A stretch of 64,000 bases of DNA from Romanomermis culicivorax (GCA_963922205.1 CAWUHX010000004.1:1488001-1552000), one strand, 5' to 3'; positions 1 through 12,010 are shown, counted from the stretch's first letter. A program made the numbers and translations. Notes: generated by a model from the sequence alone, not told the origin.

Positions 1-4
1 ATGA

Positions 5-238
5 GGGTCATTTATAATTGCTTTTTTCGGCGGAACGGAACGGAAACGAATGCAATCGACACAACGTTACCGAACGAGAGAAATTTTCGTTCCGTTCGGT
101 TGGAGATTACCGTCGGTCATTTTCTAGAAAATTAAAGTTTCGTTTGCGATCAAAAGTTGATTTTCAGGCTGAACGTTTCAGGCTGTTGGCGATCGATTCC
201 GTTCCGTTTCGTCGAAAAAAACAAGTATAAATGACCCT
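5..238. mobile_element. MITE, GGGTCATTTATA termini, copy 1
   Basis: The two ends are inverted repeats of about 45 bp: GGGTCATTTATA at the left and TATAAATGACCC at the right, each followed inward by repeats of the word GGAAC. There is no coding capacity. A second copy in the opposite orientation lies at 6.7-6.93 kb and shares the internal words TGCAATCGACACAAC and GGTCATTTTCTA. The left target site is too close to the window edge to define a TSD, so the superfamily is open. Confidence 0.75.
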
Positions 239-324
239 TAAGATGAGTGGCCAAGAGAAGTGTGTACTAAACTAAGGAGAAAAAATCAGATTCTACAGAA
301 AATACAGCTCAATGTTGCACGAAT

Positions 325-3300
325 TCACGTGGATGGGTCTTCTTGGCAGCAAAGTTGAATCCATTTACTCATCAAGTTGGCTTTAGTACCCAAAACCAAT
401 AATCTTTTTCGCCTAAACAAATGCTTTATCGGCTCATTTCGTAACAATAAATTGTAGATTTGCTGATCCACACATAATTGATGTAAATTTGGCAAATTTT
501 CTACCAGGTTGGTTAAATCGTCAATGATCGGGGAAGGATTCTGCATGAAGGGAAATGGAATGATGTTACATAATCGTAAATATTCCAGCTTGGGCGCTCT
601 GATGGGCAATTTTCGCATTTGTTCGCCATTCAGGAAGCTGACGGAGAAAAAACGTAAATTTGGACATTGATCCAAGATGAGGTCGGTTGCTGAGGGACTC
701 ATCATTGCGTTACAGTACAAATCTAAACCTTGCAACGAAGAGCTAGAATGGATCATTTTCAAACTCGCAGCATTCTGATCTGACCATTGCAGACTGAAAG
801 GAAATTTGAGAGTTAAATTCAGTTATCAAAAAACGACACTCAAGTCAGAAAAAAAACATCAAAAATTGAAGTACAAAGACTGGATGTGAGTAGACATTTT
901 AAAAATGCAGCGTCATTGCTTTTAATGCCGAGTCTTCTTGTCAGTACAAATCGTTCTACAAAACACTAGAAAAATAAAGATTTTCGCCTGTTTTTCTAAA
1001 GCATAAATTTTTCGCACATTTCTCCATATAGTAGAGAACGAACGGTATGGTTAACCTAAAAACTCTGATACTATTTTCAGGCAAGATGCATGGTTTTGAA
1101 GTGTTATTTCTAATATGAATACTGGCAAAACATTGGTGTTCCAGTGTTTTTAAGCACGAAAATGGATTTTATGTGATGGAAATCACCGAAAAAGTCTCGA
1201 GTTTCTATAAAAACATTATTGGCTCTAATTCTAAACATGTTTGAGTATATTCAACCAGTTGATTCGTTTTAATCACAAAATTTAGCTGAAATGCTTCAGC
1301 AGAATAAAAATGAAACAAACACAAAACTGCTGTGTCATATGTGTATGATTTTCTGATAGGTTCCACGTTAAATGGGACTTCTCAAATAATTATAAGGATA
1401 TTGAGTAGTTTTCATTCTAAAATAGTGCAACTATCACTGCCAGCATGTAAAATAGTGACCAGCTTCAACACGCACTAGACAGGATCCCACAAACTAAATT
1501 AATTGTGCTTGCGGGTGACTTGAACGCACACACGGGTACAGATCGGACTGGTTGGGAAGAAACATTGAGCAATTTTGGACATGGTGAGATAAATGACAAC
1601 AGGTTGCAGCTTCTATCATTTGTCGTGGGGAACAACTTGTTCATTGGCAACAGCTCCCATCAACATAAGCTCGCATGGCAAAACCTGGCGGGTGATGACT
1701 CGGCAATATTGGATTATATTTTAGTCAACATCAGATTCTGGTCAATGCTCAATGATATATGTCTGATGCATGGACCAGATTTTGGATCTGCTCATTATCT
1801 TGTCCAGGCCAAACTGAAACTCAAATTACAAAGAGCAAACACGAATGCACTACCACCAGCCAAGTGGAACTGGACGTGTTTCCGAGATCCAAATATCAGA
1901 AGCGAATTCCAAATTGCCTTATCGAACCAATTCGCCATGCTAAAGCCATCAGACTATATCAACCAAGAGGAAAAGCAACCTTCCGTATTTGTCATGGAAT
2001 CCGCAGCTGAGCTGTGTCTCCCCGTTTGCCGCAGAACACAGCAATGGATATCGGACGAGTGTCTGGACATCATTGAGCAGAGGAAACGAGCTAAGCATAT
2101 CAATTTGGGACAGTACCGGCGACTGAACAAAGATGTGTGACCAGACATACACAGTAAGAATTTTCCAGGATGGAGGGTTCATGAAATTTTTTCCCTGGGG
2201 GTAGGGGGTGGGTGAGCAAAAAAAACAAAAAAAAAGTTCTGCAAGCCTGTTTTTTTATACAAAATATGCACAAAAATCATGAAAAAAACAGCCTTGGAAA
2301 AAGTTCAGGTAGGGGTGTTAGACGATTTTTTTGGCCAGGGGGCCAGGATCTCAGGTATGGGATTTTACCCCCCTACCCCCCTATGTGCATGTATGCGTGT
2401 GACAGAAGATGAAAGCAGAATGTGAAGCTCATTGGAACAAAGTTGTCACCAATATGGAAGAAGCGGCATCGAGACACCAATATCAGACGCTGTACCAGAC
2501 CGTTCGGCGGTTGAGCGGCAAAACCAAATCGATGAATGATAACATCAAGAAACTGAATGGAACGTCTGTGAGTTAGCCAAATGAACATCTACACTGGTAA
2601 AGGGAATTCTTTCACCAGCTGAATAATCACGCATCACCACAAGAACCAGTGCCAGAGTCACTGCCAATTGAACAACCGGAGGTTACATTTCCCGATGGGG
2701 AACCAACAATCAACAAAATGAAAGTGGCAATAAAGTCACTGAAGAACGGGAAGGCACTAGGTGTCAATCAAATCACTGTCGAGATGGTCAAGGATGGTGG
2801 GAACACGTTACTACAGGGGCTCCACATCCTCCTGCTGCACATTTGGCAGGGTGATGTGCATTCCCTTGACGTGGAAGAAAGCGCTGGTTGTTCCCTCAGT
2901 GTACTTTGGCCAATATGCATGAGGTGATTGTTAGCCGATATAACCTGCTACTGGTAGTTTAGTGTATCATTTGGGTAATGCCTGGTGGGAATGTGTTACT
3001 ACAGCAGCTCCACATCCTCCTGCTGTGCATTTGGCAGGCAGAGTGCATTCCCTCGACGTGGAAGGAAGTGCTCATCGTTCTGGTACTGAAGAATGTGACA
3101 ACTATCACAGCATCAGTCTTCTATCGATTGTTCAAAAAGTATTCATGAAGATCATTCAAAGAAAGCTACAAAAACATCGGGAGTAGGCCAGTCGAGAGAG
3201 TAAGCAGAATTCGAGTAACACTATGGCTGCATTGATTAAATATTTGCACTTCATGGTTTTGATTGTAGTTTTGATTGTACTCAATGGATTTGATGTAGCC

Positions 3301-5788
3301 AGTAAACGGTTATCATCTTCATTGATTTCAAATCCGTATTCGATTGTATTCATTGGCCCGCCCTGTGGTCAGTGTTGGAAATGGAACACATGTCATTTGA
3401 AATCATTCAGGTTTTATGAGCAGCTTATGATGGCTCAACCAGCTGCGTCCATATCCAAACTGACTCATCGGACGAGTTCCTGATTCAAACTGGAGTTGGG
3501 GAGGGATGCATTGCCTGCTGCTACTTTTCGACATTGTGATTGATGCGCTAATGCAAAAAGTCTTCAGAGGAAGAAGTGGTGTGTGGTATGAAGATACAAA
3601 TTCTCCAACTGATTTGATGTTTGCAGACGACAAGGCCATCTTCATAAATACTGATGCCGAAGTAACCGATATTCTTTACGACTTCACTCAGAACACTCAA
3701 TCATATGGATTAAGAATCAATGCAGATGACACCAAAGTCCTCATGACTGATGAATCCCTGGCCAGCGTGCACCTGGATGGCATCCAAATTGGGCAGGTAC
3801 AAGAGTTCAAATACCTGGGATTGCTGGTGCAAGAAAAGAAGGTTGACCATCAAAATTTGCTTCTCTCAAATGGTGCATTTGGAAGAAGGCAAACATTTCT
3901 GCAAAGACCAAAATTCGTTACTTATACTACCAATTCTCACATACAGATCAGAAATGTGGATGCTACTTCAATGGGTCATCAACAAGCTCGAGGTCTTTCA
4001 AATGCGATGCTTGAGGCAGATTATCTGGGTTTTACTTCTTGATGGAAAATGAGGAGAGGACATTTGAGCTAGGTGCAATAACCAGCCACTCATTGAAGCG
4101 CAAATTCAACAACGAAGACTATGATGGTTTGGGCATGTCAGGCGAATGAATGACAATCGCCTCCCATGGAAACTCCTCTGGTGAGAGCGTCTGTGCGACT
4201 GGAGGATTCAAAGAACAGTACCAAAGATGACTTGGTTGAAGCATGTAGAAGAAGACCTCAAGAATCAAAGACTGACTATCAGCAAAGCCAGGAACATCAT
4301 CACAACTGATGAGAAAGATTGGAAGCGGATCGTGAATGGTTTGAGAAGTCCAGGGGCACTGACAGCAGTGTTTTGGTTAAGAGGATGATCACCTCCCCAA
4401 ACGCCTGCTATGAACTGAAGAAGATGAAGAAGAAGAAAACAGTGATAAAATGTAGATTCATTGGAAAACCATGAAATGCAAAATGTTTCTTGAACTTGAG
4501 AACAGTACACTGGAATCATTGAATGAAAACTAATTCCAACTATGAGTTTATTCAGAACTTTGTCTGTAAAAAGTTTAGCTGTTTTGTAAATTTAAGCAAC
4601 CACTCATGTTATCGCTAAAAATGAAACTTACAATTTTAATTTCTTCAGTTTGCTGATTTTCCGAACATCATCGGTGACAACATGGCGGGTCCTTAACTCG
4701 AAGTACTTTAAATTCACCATCTTCGATAATTCGTCATAAATAAAGCACTGTAATTCATATGCCAGCTTAAAGAAAATTCCGAAAATTTCGAGTTGATTGT
4801 AAAGAGGAAATTTGTCGAAAAGGATGTAGTAAAACGCCAAATCACTATGAACTGCTTCCAAAATAAATTCTTTCAACAGGGGACTACGAGCTAATAGAAA
4901 GCCGACGAATTTTGTGTGACTTTCGAGGTTTCCGCAGTCAACCCGAATATTTTGCAAAGAAACGAAATATAAATCAGGAATAATTCTGTGATAGGATAAA
5001 TCGGGATCTTCATCGACGTCGGTGTCGGACTGACAAATGTCCAATGACAATCTTTTCAATTTTGGCAACCTCATCAACTTCTCGATCAGTTGTAGTTTAT
5101 TATGTGATACCTTACCGATATTCAAACTTTCTAAATTCAAATTAATATCGAGAAATGTGTACAATTGTTCATATTCTGAAATCTTCATTCTTCGAATAGA
5201 CTCTATTGTGAGATGAGTCAGATTTCGACACGATGATAAGTCAATCCATAAATCATCACCTCGACAAATTTCCAATTTCATCAAGCCGCAGTGACCAATA
5301 ATAACTTTATTTATTCTCTCTTGTAATTCATTGTTGCATTTGTAACACCCATTTATATATACACTTATTTGCCGCAAATTGCGAGAATTTTCCACAAAAC
5401 TCAACGCCTTTTCCCATCCGAATATTCTAATAAAATCTGAATCAATTTCCAAACATGTCAGTTTCTGTAAACCAGAAAGAATGATAAAGAAATTATCCAT
5501 AAAATCCTTAAATAGATCAGGCGAAAAAAGCCACGTTTTTGCTACAAACAAACTAGATGCCGGGTTGCTTAAATTTTTTAAACGACGCAGGCTGAAACAA
5601 TATCTTCGAATTTTTTCCATAACTTTCATCCAGGAACCAGTAAATATTCGATCAAAATCGACATATCTTAATCGATACAATTCCGATTCGACGCAACTTT
5701 TGAAATATGAGTTTATTCGCTCCGCTATACATAATTCTTCAAAATCGAAATATTTCAAGATCTGCGTAATAACATGGACGTCGTCCAT
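325..5788 (-). CDS. F-box/LRR-like protein, two exons (join 325-793, 4632-5788)
   Basis: The protein is probably a substrate-recognition subunit of an SCF ubiquitin ligase. Exon 1 opens with ATG (MDDVHVITQILKYF), giving a degenerate F-box-like helix pair over residues 1-45. Irregular leucine-rich repeats follow, with words such as LEIDSDF, LTHLTIESI, LESLNIGKV and LKRLSLDICQ. Exon 1 ends at a GTAAGT donor in phase 2. The next suitable acceptor (TTTCCTTTCAG) restores the same frame and continues the LRR pattern (LKFLQW...LQGLDLYC), so the join is well supported. The joined product is 541 aa. A pyrimidine-rich TAG lies about 36 bases upstream of the ATG, which suggests a further 5' non-coding exon. 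The 3.8-kb intron contains a LINE relic. The F-box itself is weak, so LRR protein is firmer than F-box. Confidence 0.72.
2143..2396. mobile_element. Degenerate MITE inside the LINE (CATAC...GTATG type)
   Basis: This non-coding insert separates endonuclease from RT sequence in the LINE. Its flanks are GTGTGACC on the left and GTGTGACA on the right, an imperfect 8-bp TSD. It carries CATAC and GTATG words close to its ends and runs of G and C, like the CATACATGTA family elsewhere in the window. The ends are not exact, so family membership is tentative. Confidence 0.5.
2799..3066 (+). repeat. Internal duplication in the LINE
   Basis: A segment of about 80 bp at 2,799-2,877 (from GGGAACACGTTACTACAG to CTTGACGTGGAAG) recurs at 2,988-3,066 with about ten differences. 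This is a spacing of 189 bp inside the RT fingers region, and it disrupts the reading frame. Confidence 0.7.
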
Positions 5789-5824
5789 ATTGATATAGCG
5801 TTCGGTAGAGATTCTAACTGTATC

Positions 5825-6698
5825 TAAACAAAAAGAGAACTTTTTTTGCGAATAAGAATGATGCAATAAACAGAAAAACAATAAGGGATGTCAATGAAGA
5901 ACATTAGAAAAATAAAGAAAAAAGCTAATAGTGGGCGGTAGACACATGAATCATACAAATTCCAAATTTCATATCAGACTTTTATATTTTGCAGTGCATG
6001 GCAAAAACCCTATAATGAATCTACATTTGTCCGAAGTCAATTTTTTTCACTAAAGTTTTAAATACCCGATTGTTACTGACAAAAACAATGAGAGTTTTGT
6101 TTCAAATCTTGGCACCACTTTTTTCGGTTTTTCGGTACCACTTTTGGTTTCAAGTTATTTCCTGATCTGGTGGTCGATTGCATGATGACGTAGAAAAGGA
6201 AGTCTTCCAACGACAAACAAGTTTTTCAAAAAGATATTTTAAACATGACAATGTGATTTAGGACTTTCATTCTTCCACAGGTTTTTTAAATGCTCCTAAC
6301 CGAAAAAATCAAGTAAAGTATAATTTGCTTGTTCAATTGCCGCGCCTATACTGTATTAAGACAAAAATGAGGCAATTGGAGTTTGACGGTGTTAAAGAGT
6401 ATTTTTTTGAAAAAAGTTAGAATTGAGAAAAAAATTTGAACATGGTTCTCATTTAGCTTCAAAAATTGAGGAGTGGTGTGCTTTGGAAAGTTGAAATCTC
6501 AAAATTTGGTGCATTACGCTGCAGCTTTCTTGAGCCAAGTCACAGTTTACTGCTGCTGGAAAACTTGGAAAAAAAATTCTAGGATTTTTTCACTTCTAAA
6601 TTGGGCTTTCTGTACATTGCCTATTCATTCCATAGAGGTGCCGACTGTCGTTGACAGAAAATCCTATGATTTTCCACTCCTGGATAGGGCGCCTAAAC
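5825..6698. other. Intergenic, no supported feature
   Basis: AT-rich sequence upstream of the F-box/LRR gene. I see no convincing exon, RNA gene or repeat. The promoter and any 5' non-coding exon of that gene should lie here but cannot be placed. Confidence 0.5.
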
Positions 6699-6929
6699 GC
6701 TAATTTATACTTAATTTCTCGGCGGAACAGAATGGAATGGATCGCAAACAGCTTGAGACGTTTAGCCTGAAAATGCACTTCCGATGGGAAAGGATAACTG
6801 CAATTTTGTAGAAAATGACCCACGGTATCCTCCAACTGAACCTAACAGAACAAAAATTTCCCTTTTGTTCAGTAAAGTTGTGTCGATTGCATTCCGTTCC
6901 ATCAAAAAAGGCAAGTATAAATGACCCCT
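6699..6929. mobile_element. MITE, GGGTCATTTATA termini, copy 2 (inverted)
   Basis: Reverse-oriented relative of the element at the window start. Its right end (AAGTATAAATGACCCC) is well preserved; its left end (AATTTATACTTAATTTC) is worn. Internal words TGTCGATTGCATTCCG and AAAATGACCCACGG match copy 1 in reverse complement. Confidence 0.65.
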
Positions 6930-7423
6930 GAGCCTAAGCAGAAGCATGAGCCAGGTTCGTACTGTTGCCTAAAGTCACACATCATAACCAGTTACTCTAA
7001 GTACTTTTTGCATCTTTTGTATTACACGGGTTATAAGATGAGTAGCGACCAGGCACAGGGATGGACATAGTCCATCCCATGGTTGCAAAGAAATAGCCAA
7101 AGTGGATGCATTTTGTGTGGATGCCGATTTGCATAGACGTCGCACATAAAAGGCCGGAACATTTATGTTTTTGGTCATTCTTGTTTGTTTTTATATTAGA
7201 AAGAAAAATCCGTGGGCCTGACTGGCCGATTTATTATTGGTTAATATTGATTTTATTATTGTGTTTGTGGATTCGTCACCCAGATTTAAAGTCGGACGCC
7301 TGGACATTTATATTCGATCTTGCAGTGGAGGGAATGCAGGTTAGACCATGGGACCTTTTGTAGTAGTTCGCCACCACTATTTTTTTCATTCTTTTAGTTT
7401 TTCGGCGATTTTTTTTGTCATCA

Positions 7424-7492
7424 GGTAGGTATCGAACCTGCAACCTTTTGATTCAAAAACTCGAGTGCGTTACCACTGAGCCAAACACTCAG
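7424..7492 (-). other. tRNA-like sequence (SINE head) inside the MITE
   Basis: On the minus strand there is an A-box-like GGCTCAGTGGTAACGC and, about 40 bases on, GGTTCGATACC, which fits the pol III B box (GGTTCGANNCC). The spacing fits a tRNA-derived SINE head. The arms do not form a clean cloverleaf, so this is not called as a tRNA gene. Confidence 0.65.
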
Positions 7493-7534
7493 TTAAAAAT
7501 CAACCTTTTAATTCCCATTTATTATTTTCATTAT

Positions 7535-7617
7535 CCTAAGCCTAAGCCTAAGCCTAAGCCTAAACCTAAGCCTAAGCCTAAGCCTAAGCCTAAGCCTAAG
7601 CCTAAGCCTAAGCCTAA
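7535..7617. repeat. (CCTAAG)n / (TTAGGC)n tract
   Basis: About 14 tandem copies of CCTAAG, one of them changed to CCTAAA. Read on the other strand this is TTAGGC, the canonical nematode telomere unit. Here it is interstitial, lying inside a MITE just next to the right TIR. Confidence 0.95.
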
Positions 7618-8016
7618 AAAAAATAGTGGTGGTGAACTACTACAAAAGGTCCAGACCCTGGATCTCAGGAGTACCACCCTGTGCGCGAGTGTACATTTAC
7701 GACTCAGTTCTCTGCCTGATTTCTCGGTTTTGTCCGGTGATAGGAAGTCACTTGAGCTCAGAGAGTTGTCTGATCATCTGCAGTTCTTTGGAACGAAAGC
7801 AGTTGATCTTTTGTTGAACTTGAGACTGACTGAACTATTGCAGACTTATTCTACCCAAGGTCTGGGCCTGATTAGACGAATTAGCGAGTGTAGATCTGTT
7901 TTCAATTCTAATCTATTTATATATTTCTTTATTTACACCCAAGTCTCATTTCAATACCATGTATCATTTTATAATGGATAAAAATGAATATCCAGACTGG
8001 ACATACTGTATTCTAA

Positions 8017-8096
8017 TCAAAAGAGCGGTAAGGCTCCAAGTTGCACTGTGCAACCTGACAGAAAAACATCGGTTGCACTTGAACAGCCCGAAATTC
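8017..8096. repeat. 80-bp repeat near the left end of block A
   Basis: A sequence around AAGTTGCACTGTGCAACCTG and CAGCCCGAAATT contains the palindrome TTGCACTGTGCAA. Related copies lie at 42,797-42,877, 27,998-28,078 and 58,404-58,484, close to both ends of both duplicated blocks and in the same orientation. Confidence 0.7.
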
Positions 8097-9120
8097 AGTT
8101 GGTGCATGTAAAAAGCCTTGCTGGTGCTGGTGTGACCCAGGGTTGGCAAAAACCAAACTTTTGAAATTTCGACTTTTTGGTTTTTTTTATGGTTCTTTAA
8201 TGTTTTTTTGGTTTTTCAATGGTTTTTAGTGGTTTTTTCTGGTTTAATTCTCCAGAATGTTTGGTACGTTGAAATAACTATGTAAAAAACTGATGGAAGC
8301 TCCCTCTATCACCTAAGACTAGTTAGGGAGCCTTAAAATGGCAGTTAGAAGTATTAATCTTATCCAAAGTGTCATTACTTTATGCTAAAGAAAATCCATA
8401 TTATAACAATAGAAATACAGTAATAGCGGGTACATAAAAAAGGAACGATGAGTGAAGAACATAAGAGAAGTAAAAATAGACGAGAGCATGGGACATGATG
8501 AAAAGGGGAAATTCAAGAAAAAAGAAGAAAATTGACAAAAAAAACAATATGTAATGCACATACATAAACAAAACTCATAAAATGCATTACATATATACAT
8601 ATGGACAGGAAAGCTGAAATGACAAAACTTTTAAGTATATATCGTTTTTGATGAGAGGGTTTTAAATTGATAGGTTAACATACAAACTGCAGTTGAAAGT
8701 CACTCATAAAGATTTTAGATGTTTCCAAAGTTTTATTTTTCAAACCTGTCCACGAACTATAACTACTGCAAATGGGACTTATTATATACATTTGTGTCGC
8801 TCTCATGATGGATGCATAGCCTATCCATTGATTTATACATATTTTGTGCACGATTTTTTTCTACTCGGTAGCTGCGTCAAGTCATATAAAAATGAGCCAC
8901 TCAAAATCTCTTCTATCTGTCAACTTAGAGTGTGCAGTCATTGAAAATATTGAACATATAGGGCTCAATCAAGCTTAATTGGTCTGTATAAAATTTCATT
9001 ATTGTTGTCTTATTTATATTTCCAAATTTAGAGCTAAGAAAATTAAAAAGCTTACTGTAACAATAAATTCAGAATATTGAACTCAATCATATTTTATAAA
9101 ATTTCGATGATGATATGGAT

Positions 9121-9336
9121 TATATCTGTAAGAGCTCCGACCAGTTTGGGGGGGGTAAATCCAAAATTTTTTGGGAGGAGGTCGAAAAAAGTCGAAATTT
9201 TTCCCGAAAAAGGCCAAAAACATATACTTTTTTGCCAATTTTTTCTAATTTTTCCCAAACTGGGGGGGGGGGGTTGAGTAAATGTTTGGCCAAGTTGGGG
9301 GGTCCCCCCCCCAACCCACCCCCATTTACAGGTATG
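9121..9336. mobile_element. CATACCTGTA-family MITE
   Basis: Termini TATATCTGTA and TACAGGTATG; flanks ATATGGAT and ATATAGAT (8-bp TSD, one change). The interior has the family layout: G runs, a phrase close to GTCGAAATTTTTCCC, further G runs, then GGCCAAGTTGGGG and a C run. A degraded relative sits at the matching position in the block B hAT (ending 47,043). Confidence 0.88.
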
Positions 9337-9383
9337 ATATAGATCAATGGATGTCATCCCATATGGTCAGATCCAAATACACT

Positions 9384-10717
9384 TGTCACATGCCGATTAA
9401 TTTTGCCCAATGTCACATGATTTACATCATCTTGATACTTTATGTTTTTCGCCACTTTTTGTTTGACAGTTACTTACTTTTATTTTGTTTCGTTCATTTT
9501 GTTTTACATGCATTTTGTGTGTCATTTTGTTGCATTTTTGTTGTTTCCGTTCTGCACATAGGCTACAGTATGACCCCTTTAATCAGAATTTCGGCCAGAT
9601 AAGCTCTATTGGGCTCATGAACATAATTGGAGCATCACGTGCACCTCTTATCAGTAAAAACTAGCGATGTTTTGCAACATGAAACAACTAGTTTGGAAGT
9701 TCTCATTAAAAGACGTTCATATGTTTAGCATGGGGATGTAACTCGTCCCCAATGCTAAATGTATTTGAACTAAAAAATGTCTATGTGACCATTGGCATCT
9801 TCTGCACTGATTTCCGCTGCGGAAGTTAGCTTGGGCATCATAAGCTCCACCCAGGCCATACTGAAGGCATGAGGTCCTCAAAAGGGCCTGTTTCATTGGT
9901 TTTGTACTCATTTTTGGGCCCTCCAACTTTGTCTTTTGTCTTAGCTCCATGTCCGTTGCTGTCGAATTTACACATATTTTTATTATATTGTATTGCGTCC
10001 ACCACCCTACAGTACTCCAATAAATTTGCATATTCTTACATCTCACTGCATCCACCGCCCAACTGGTATCGGAACATACCTATTGCCCATGTAGTGCCTG
10101 GTCACCCCCTCATCCATCTGATTAAATACTAAAGTGTCGCCTCTTGACCACCCAAGTTACTCATCCCCGAACTGAGTGGAGCATTTTCCCCATTGGCCAA
10201 TTGCTATCGGAAGCCACCAGGGACCCATTGCGCCCTTCGTCGAATCATATTTGAGAAGCAGGACTAGGTAAGTCTTCTCAGGGGATTATTGTTGTTGAGG
10301 GTGTATTTTGGGGAACCCTTTCCTAAGTCGGTTTTCCCTTGAGATTTCCCTCAGTTAGAAGAGCCCTTGTCCCTCTTGGGTTAGGGCTAAAAAGGGGATT
10401 TAGGTTTACAATCGGGTCTCCTATATTAGGTAATTCTACGAGTGACCTTGTCCATCTTTCATATTGCGGCATTGTCCATTACTCTACAGCAGAACCCCGG
10501 GACAGCACCAAAGTACCCTGTAGGCCTTCCTATAGCCAGTACTAGCCGGGTCAGGTTCCTGAAATAAAACCAAGTGAGCCACCCGATGGGGTCACAGCAT
10601 GCCACTCACGGTGACGTGGCCGTATTTTCTATCAATATGGCATGGGTTTTCCCATCAATGTGATTGGCCACAATTTCGTCTAATGTGACATGCCTCCAAA
10701 TTTTATTTAATGTGACA
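9384..10717. mobile_element. Probable solo LTR (1.33 kb), present in block A only
   Basis: Starts TGTCACAT and ends ATGTGACA, a perfect 8-bp short inverted terminus of TG...CA form. The flanks are CACT on both sides (4-bp TSD). The uninterrupted target is seen in block B near 47,090 (AATACACTCCACGAG). A possible polyadenylation signal AATAAA occurs near the right end (10,563). There is no reading frame. The TG/CA ends and 4-bp TSD favour a solo LTR over a DNA transposon. Confidence 0.75.
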
Positions 10718-10950
10718 CACTCCACGAGTCTAATTTTTTTGTGAGTGAAGAAAACTCGATTTATGTACGAAATGTGTGCTTGCATCATGGATACATAGAA
10801 TATCGATTGATTTATGTACAACTTTTGTGTACGAAATGTATCATAAAAATACGACTTTTTTCTAGGTTGTAGTGAAGTCAGTTCAACTAAATGTTTTATT
10901 GATTAAGATAGATACCAATATACGCCTAGAAGATCGAATAATGTGAAAAA

Positions 10951-11198
10951 CAGTTTCCTATAGTCTGTTTTTCTTGAAATGCATCTAAATAATGAAAGTG
11001 GGAAGCAAGTAGTATTTCAGATTTTCACGATTTTCTGTTAAACAATATATCATGTAGGAATGTAAATTTGACAGCATACTGACCTCGCCTTCAACAATTT
11101 TTCGAGTGAAAAATTTCACGGTAAGAGCATTACGTAAACGATTTGGACCATAGTACTGATTCGTGTCACTTTTCTATTTGGAGGCATTTTATAAAAAA
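10951..11198. mobile_element. 249-bp insertion, unclassified repeat family
   Basis: The block B hAT reads straight through here (AAAAACAGTTTGCTAGTG), whereas block A has an insert between two copies of ACAGTTTCCTA. A diverged second copy of the same insert lies at 24,925-25,165. The termini are not clear inverted repeats. Confidence 0.7.
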
Positions 11199-12010
11199 AC
11201 AGTTTCCTAGTGATTTTGGAAAAAAAAACCAAAAAACTAGAGATTTTCCAATTTTTTGGTTTTTTTAAAAAACTAAAAACCAAAAAACCAAAGCCTTGCC
11301 AACCCTGGTGTGACCATAATCGTCTGCATTGACAGTAAACAGGTCGTTGAGCGCGCCGTTTTGAGTGAACCTTCGTACCTTGAGGGCAGGAGAAAAAATG
11401 ATGAGAAAAAAAACGGGAAAAAAAGAAACGGAGAGAAGAAAAGAAAATATAAAGCAAAGAAATGAATAATCATAGAAAACGGAGCAGAAGAACACAAGTA
11501 TGATCATGCCGGGATAATGAGAAGAGCCACTTGCAAAAATTGTTACCAGTCGAAAAAATTTGTAACCACTAACAAAAGATCGTTTATTTCAAAACATAAT
11601 GCGCAAGGTGTATCGCAAAAATTTCAAGATACATTGCAAAAAAAATCAAGATTTACGACTTTCATAAGTGCATCACACTTTTTTTAAAATAATCTTTTAA
11701 AATCAAAATGTCATCTCGAAAAAGAATCACGATGGGCGGCACATAAAAGGGTGTAAATGTAGTTAGAGGCGAATTGCCCCGCCTCCTGTTTTTATAAATA
11801 CGAGAGCCCTTCGAAGCGGATTATTCGGGTTACAGTTTGCATGTGAGGTCAGATAGACGAGTTTCCTATTGCAAAAAAATACTCTACGGAGGACTATACG
11901 AAACTATTCATTTTTATTGTCGTGAGAAAATTACAAACGAACTGTTACTTAACGAATAAAAACTTTGAATTAAAGACAGCTCGACACAAACCCGTAAATT
12001 CAATTGAGAC

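Larger units (their letters stand above)
1457..4400 (+). pseudogene. Decayed non-LTR retrotransposon (endonuclease-RT, RTE/CR1-like)
   Basis: An apurinic-type endonuclease region begins at about 1,457 and includes GDLNAHTG and, later, the DYIL motif followed by a D-x-x-SAHYLV-like end. Reverse transcriptase follows, with FHQLNN, INKMKVAIKSLKNGKA, TGVGEGC, DIVIDALMQK and the catalytic FADD box near 3,628. The C-terminal part has the usual LINE tail words (VRRMNDNRLPWKLL, DEKDWKRIVNGL). Stops and frameshifts are frequent, a MITE interrupts the start of RT, and an internal segment is duplicated. No poly-A tail or TSD was identified. The element lies in the intron of the F-box/LRR gene, on the opposite strand. 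Confidence 0.85.
7351..7652. mobile_element. hAT-like MITE with a tRNA-like insert and a telomere-type repeat
   Basis: The termini are near-perfect inverted repeats of about 36 bp (GGACCTTTTGTAGTAG... at one end, ...CTACTACAAAAGGTCC at the other). The flanks are AGACCATG and AGACCCTG, an 8-bp TSD with one difference. The empty site (AGACCCTG once) is preserved in the block B LTR near 42,447. Between the TIRs lie a minus-strand tRNA-like sequence and a CCTAAG tract. The element has no coding capacity. Confidence 0.88.
7053..7990 (+). repeat. Solo LTR of a Gypsy-type family (block A), split by a MITE
   Basis: From CAGGGATGGACATAGTC onward this matches the LTR that begins at 42.16 kb, except for a 302-bp MITE inserted in the middle. 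Here there is no retroelement interior on the left, so it looks like a solo LTR. The first bases (the TG terminus) are altered. The right boundary is uncertain, because blocks A and B share their right flank as well as the LTR. Confidence 0.6.
8138..11307. mobile_element. hAT element, block A copy (non-autonomous, with nested insertions)
   Basis: It begins CAGGGTTGGCAAAAACC and ends GCCTTGCCAACCCTG. The perfect 8-bp TSD GTGTGACC sits immediately on both sides. These are the diagnostic end sequence and TSD length of hAT transposons. No transposase frame is left. The interior holds a CATACCTGTA MITE, a solo LTR and a 249-bp insert, the last two absent from the block B copy. Sub-terminal runs of ACC/GGTTTTT are typical of this family here. 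Confidence 0.93.

Noticed and set aside
18-230. 70-residue basic reading frame at the window start
   Set aside because: It lies wholly inside a MITE whose ends are inverted repeats.
7535-7617. Chromosome end (telomere)
   Set aside because: The tract is short, bounded by TIRs and surrounded by unique sequence on both sides.
7415-7981. Open frame with a long Lys-Pro repeat
   Set aside because: It is the translation of the CCTAAG tandem tract inside a MITE, with no start context or homology.
9094-9357. Overlapping Gly- or Pro-rich frames on both strands (also at 13.3, 24.7, 57.7 and 60.5-61.4 kb)
   Set aside because: They result from G and C runs of the CATACCTGTA MITEs.
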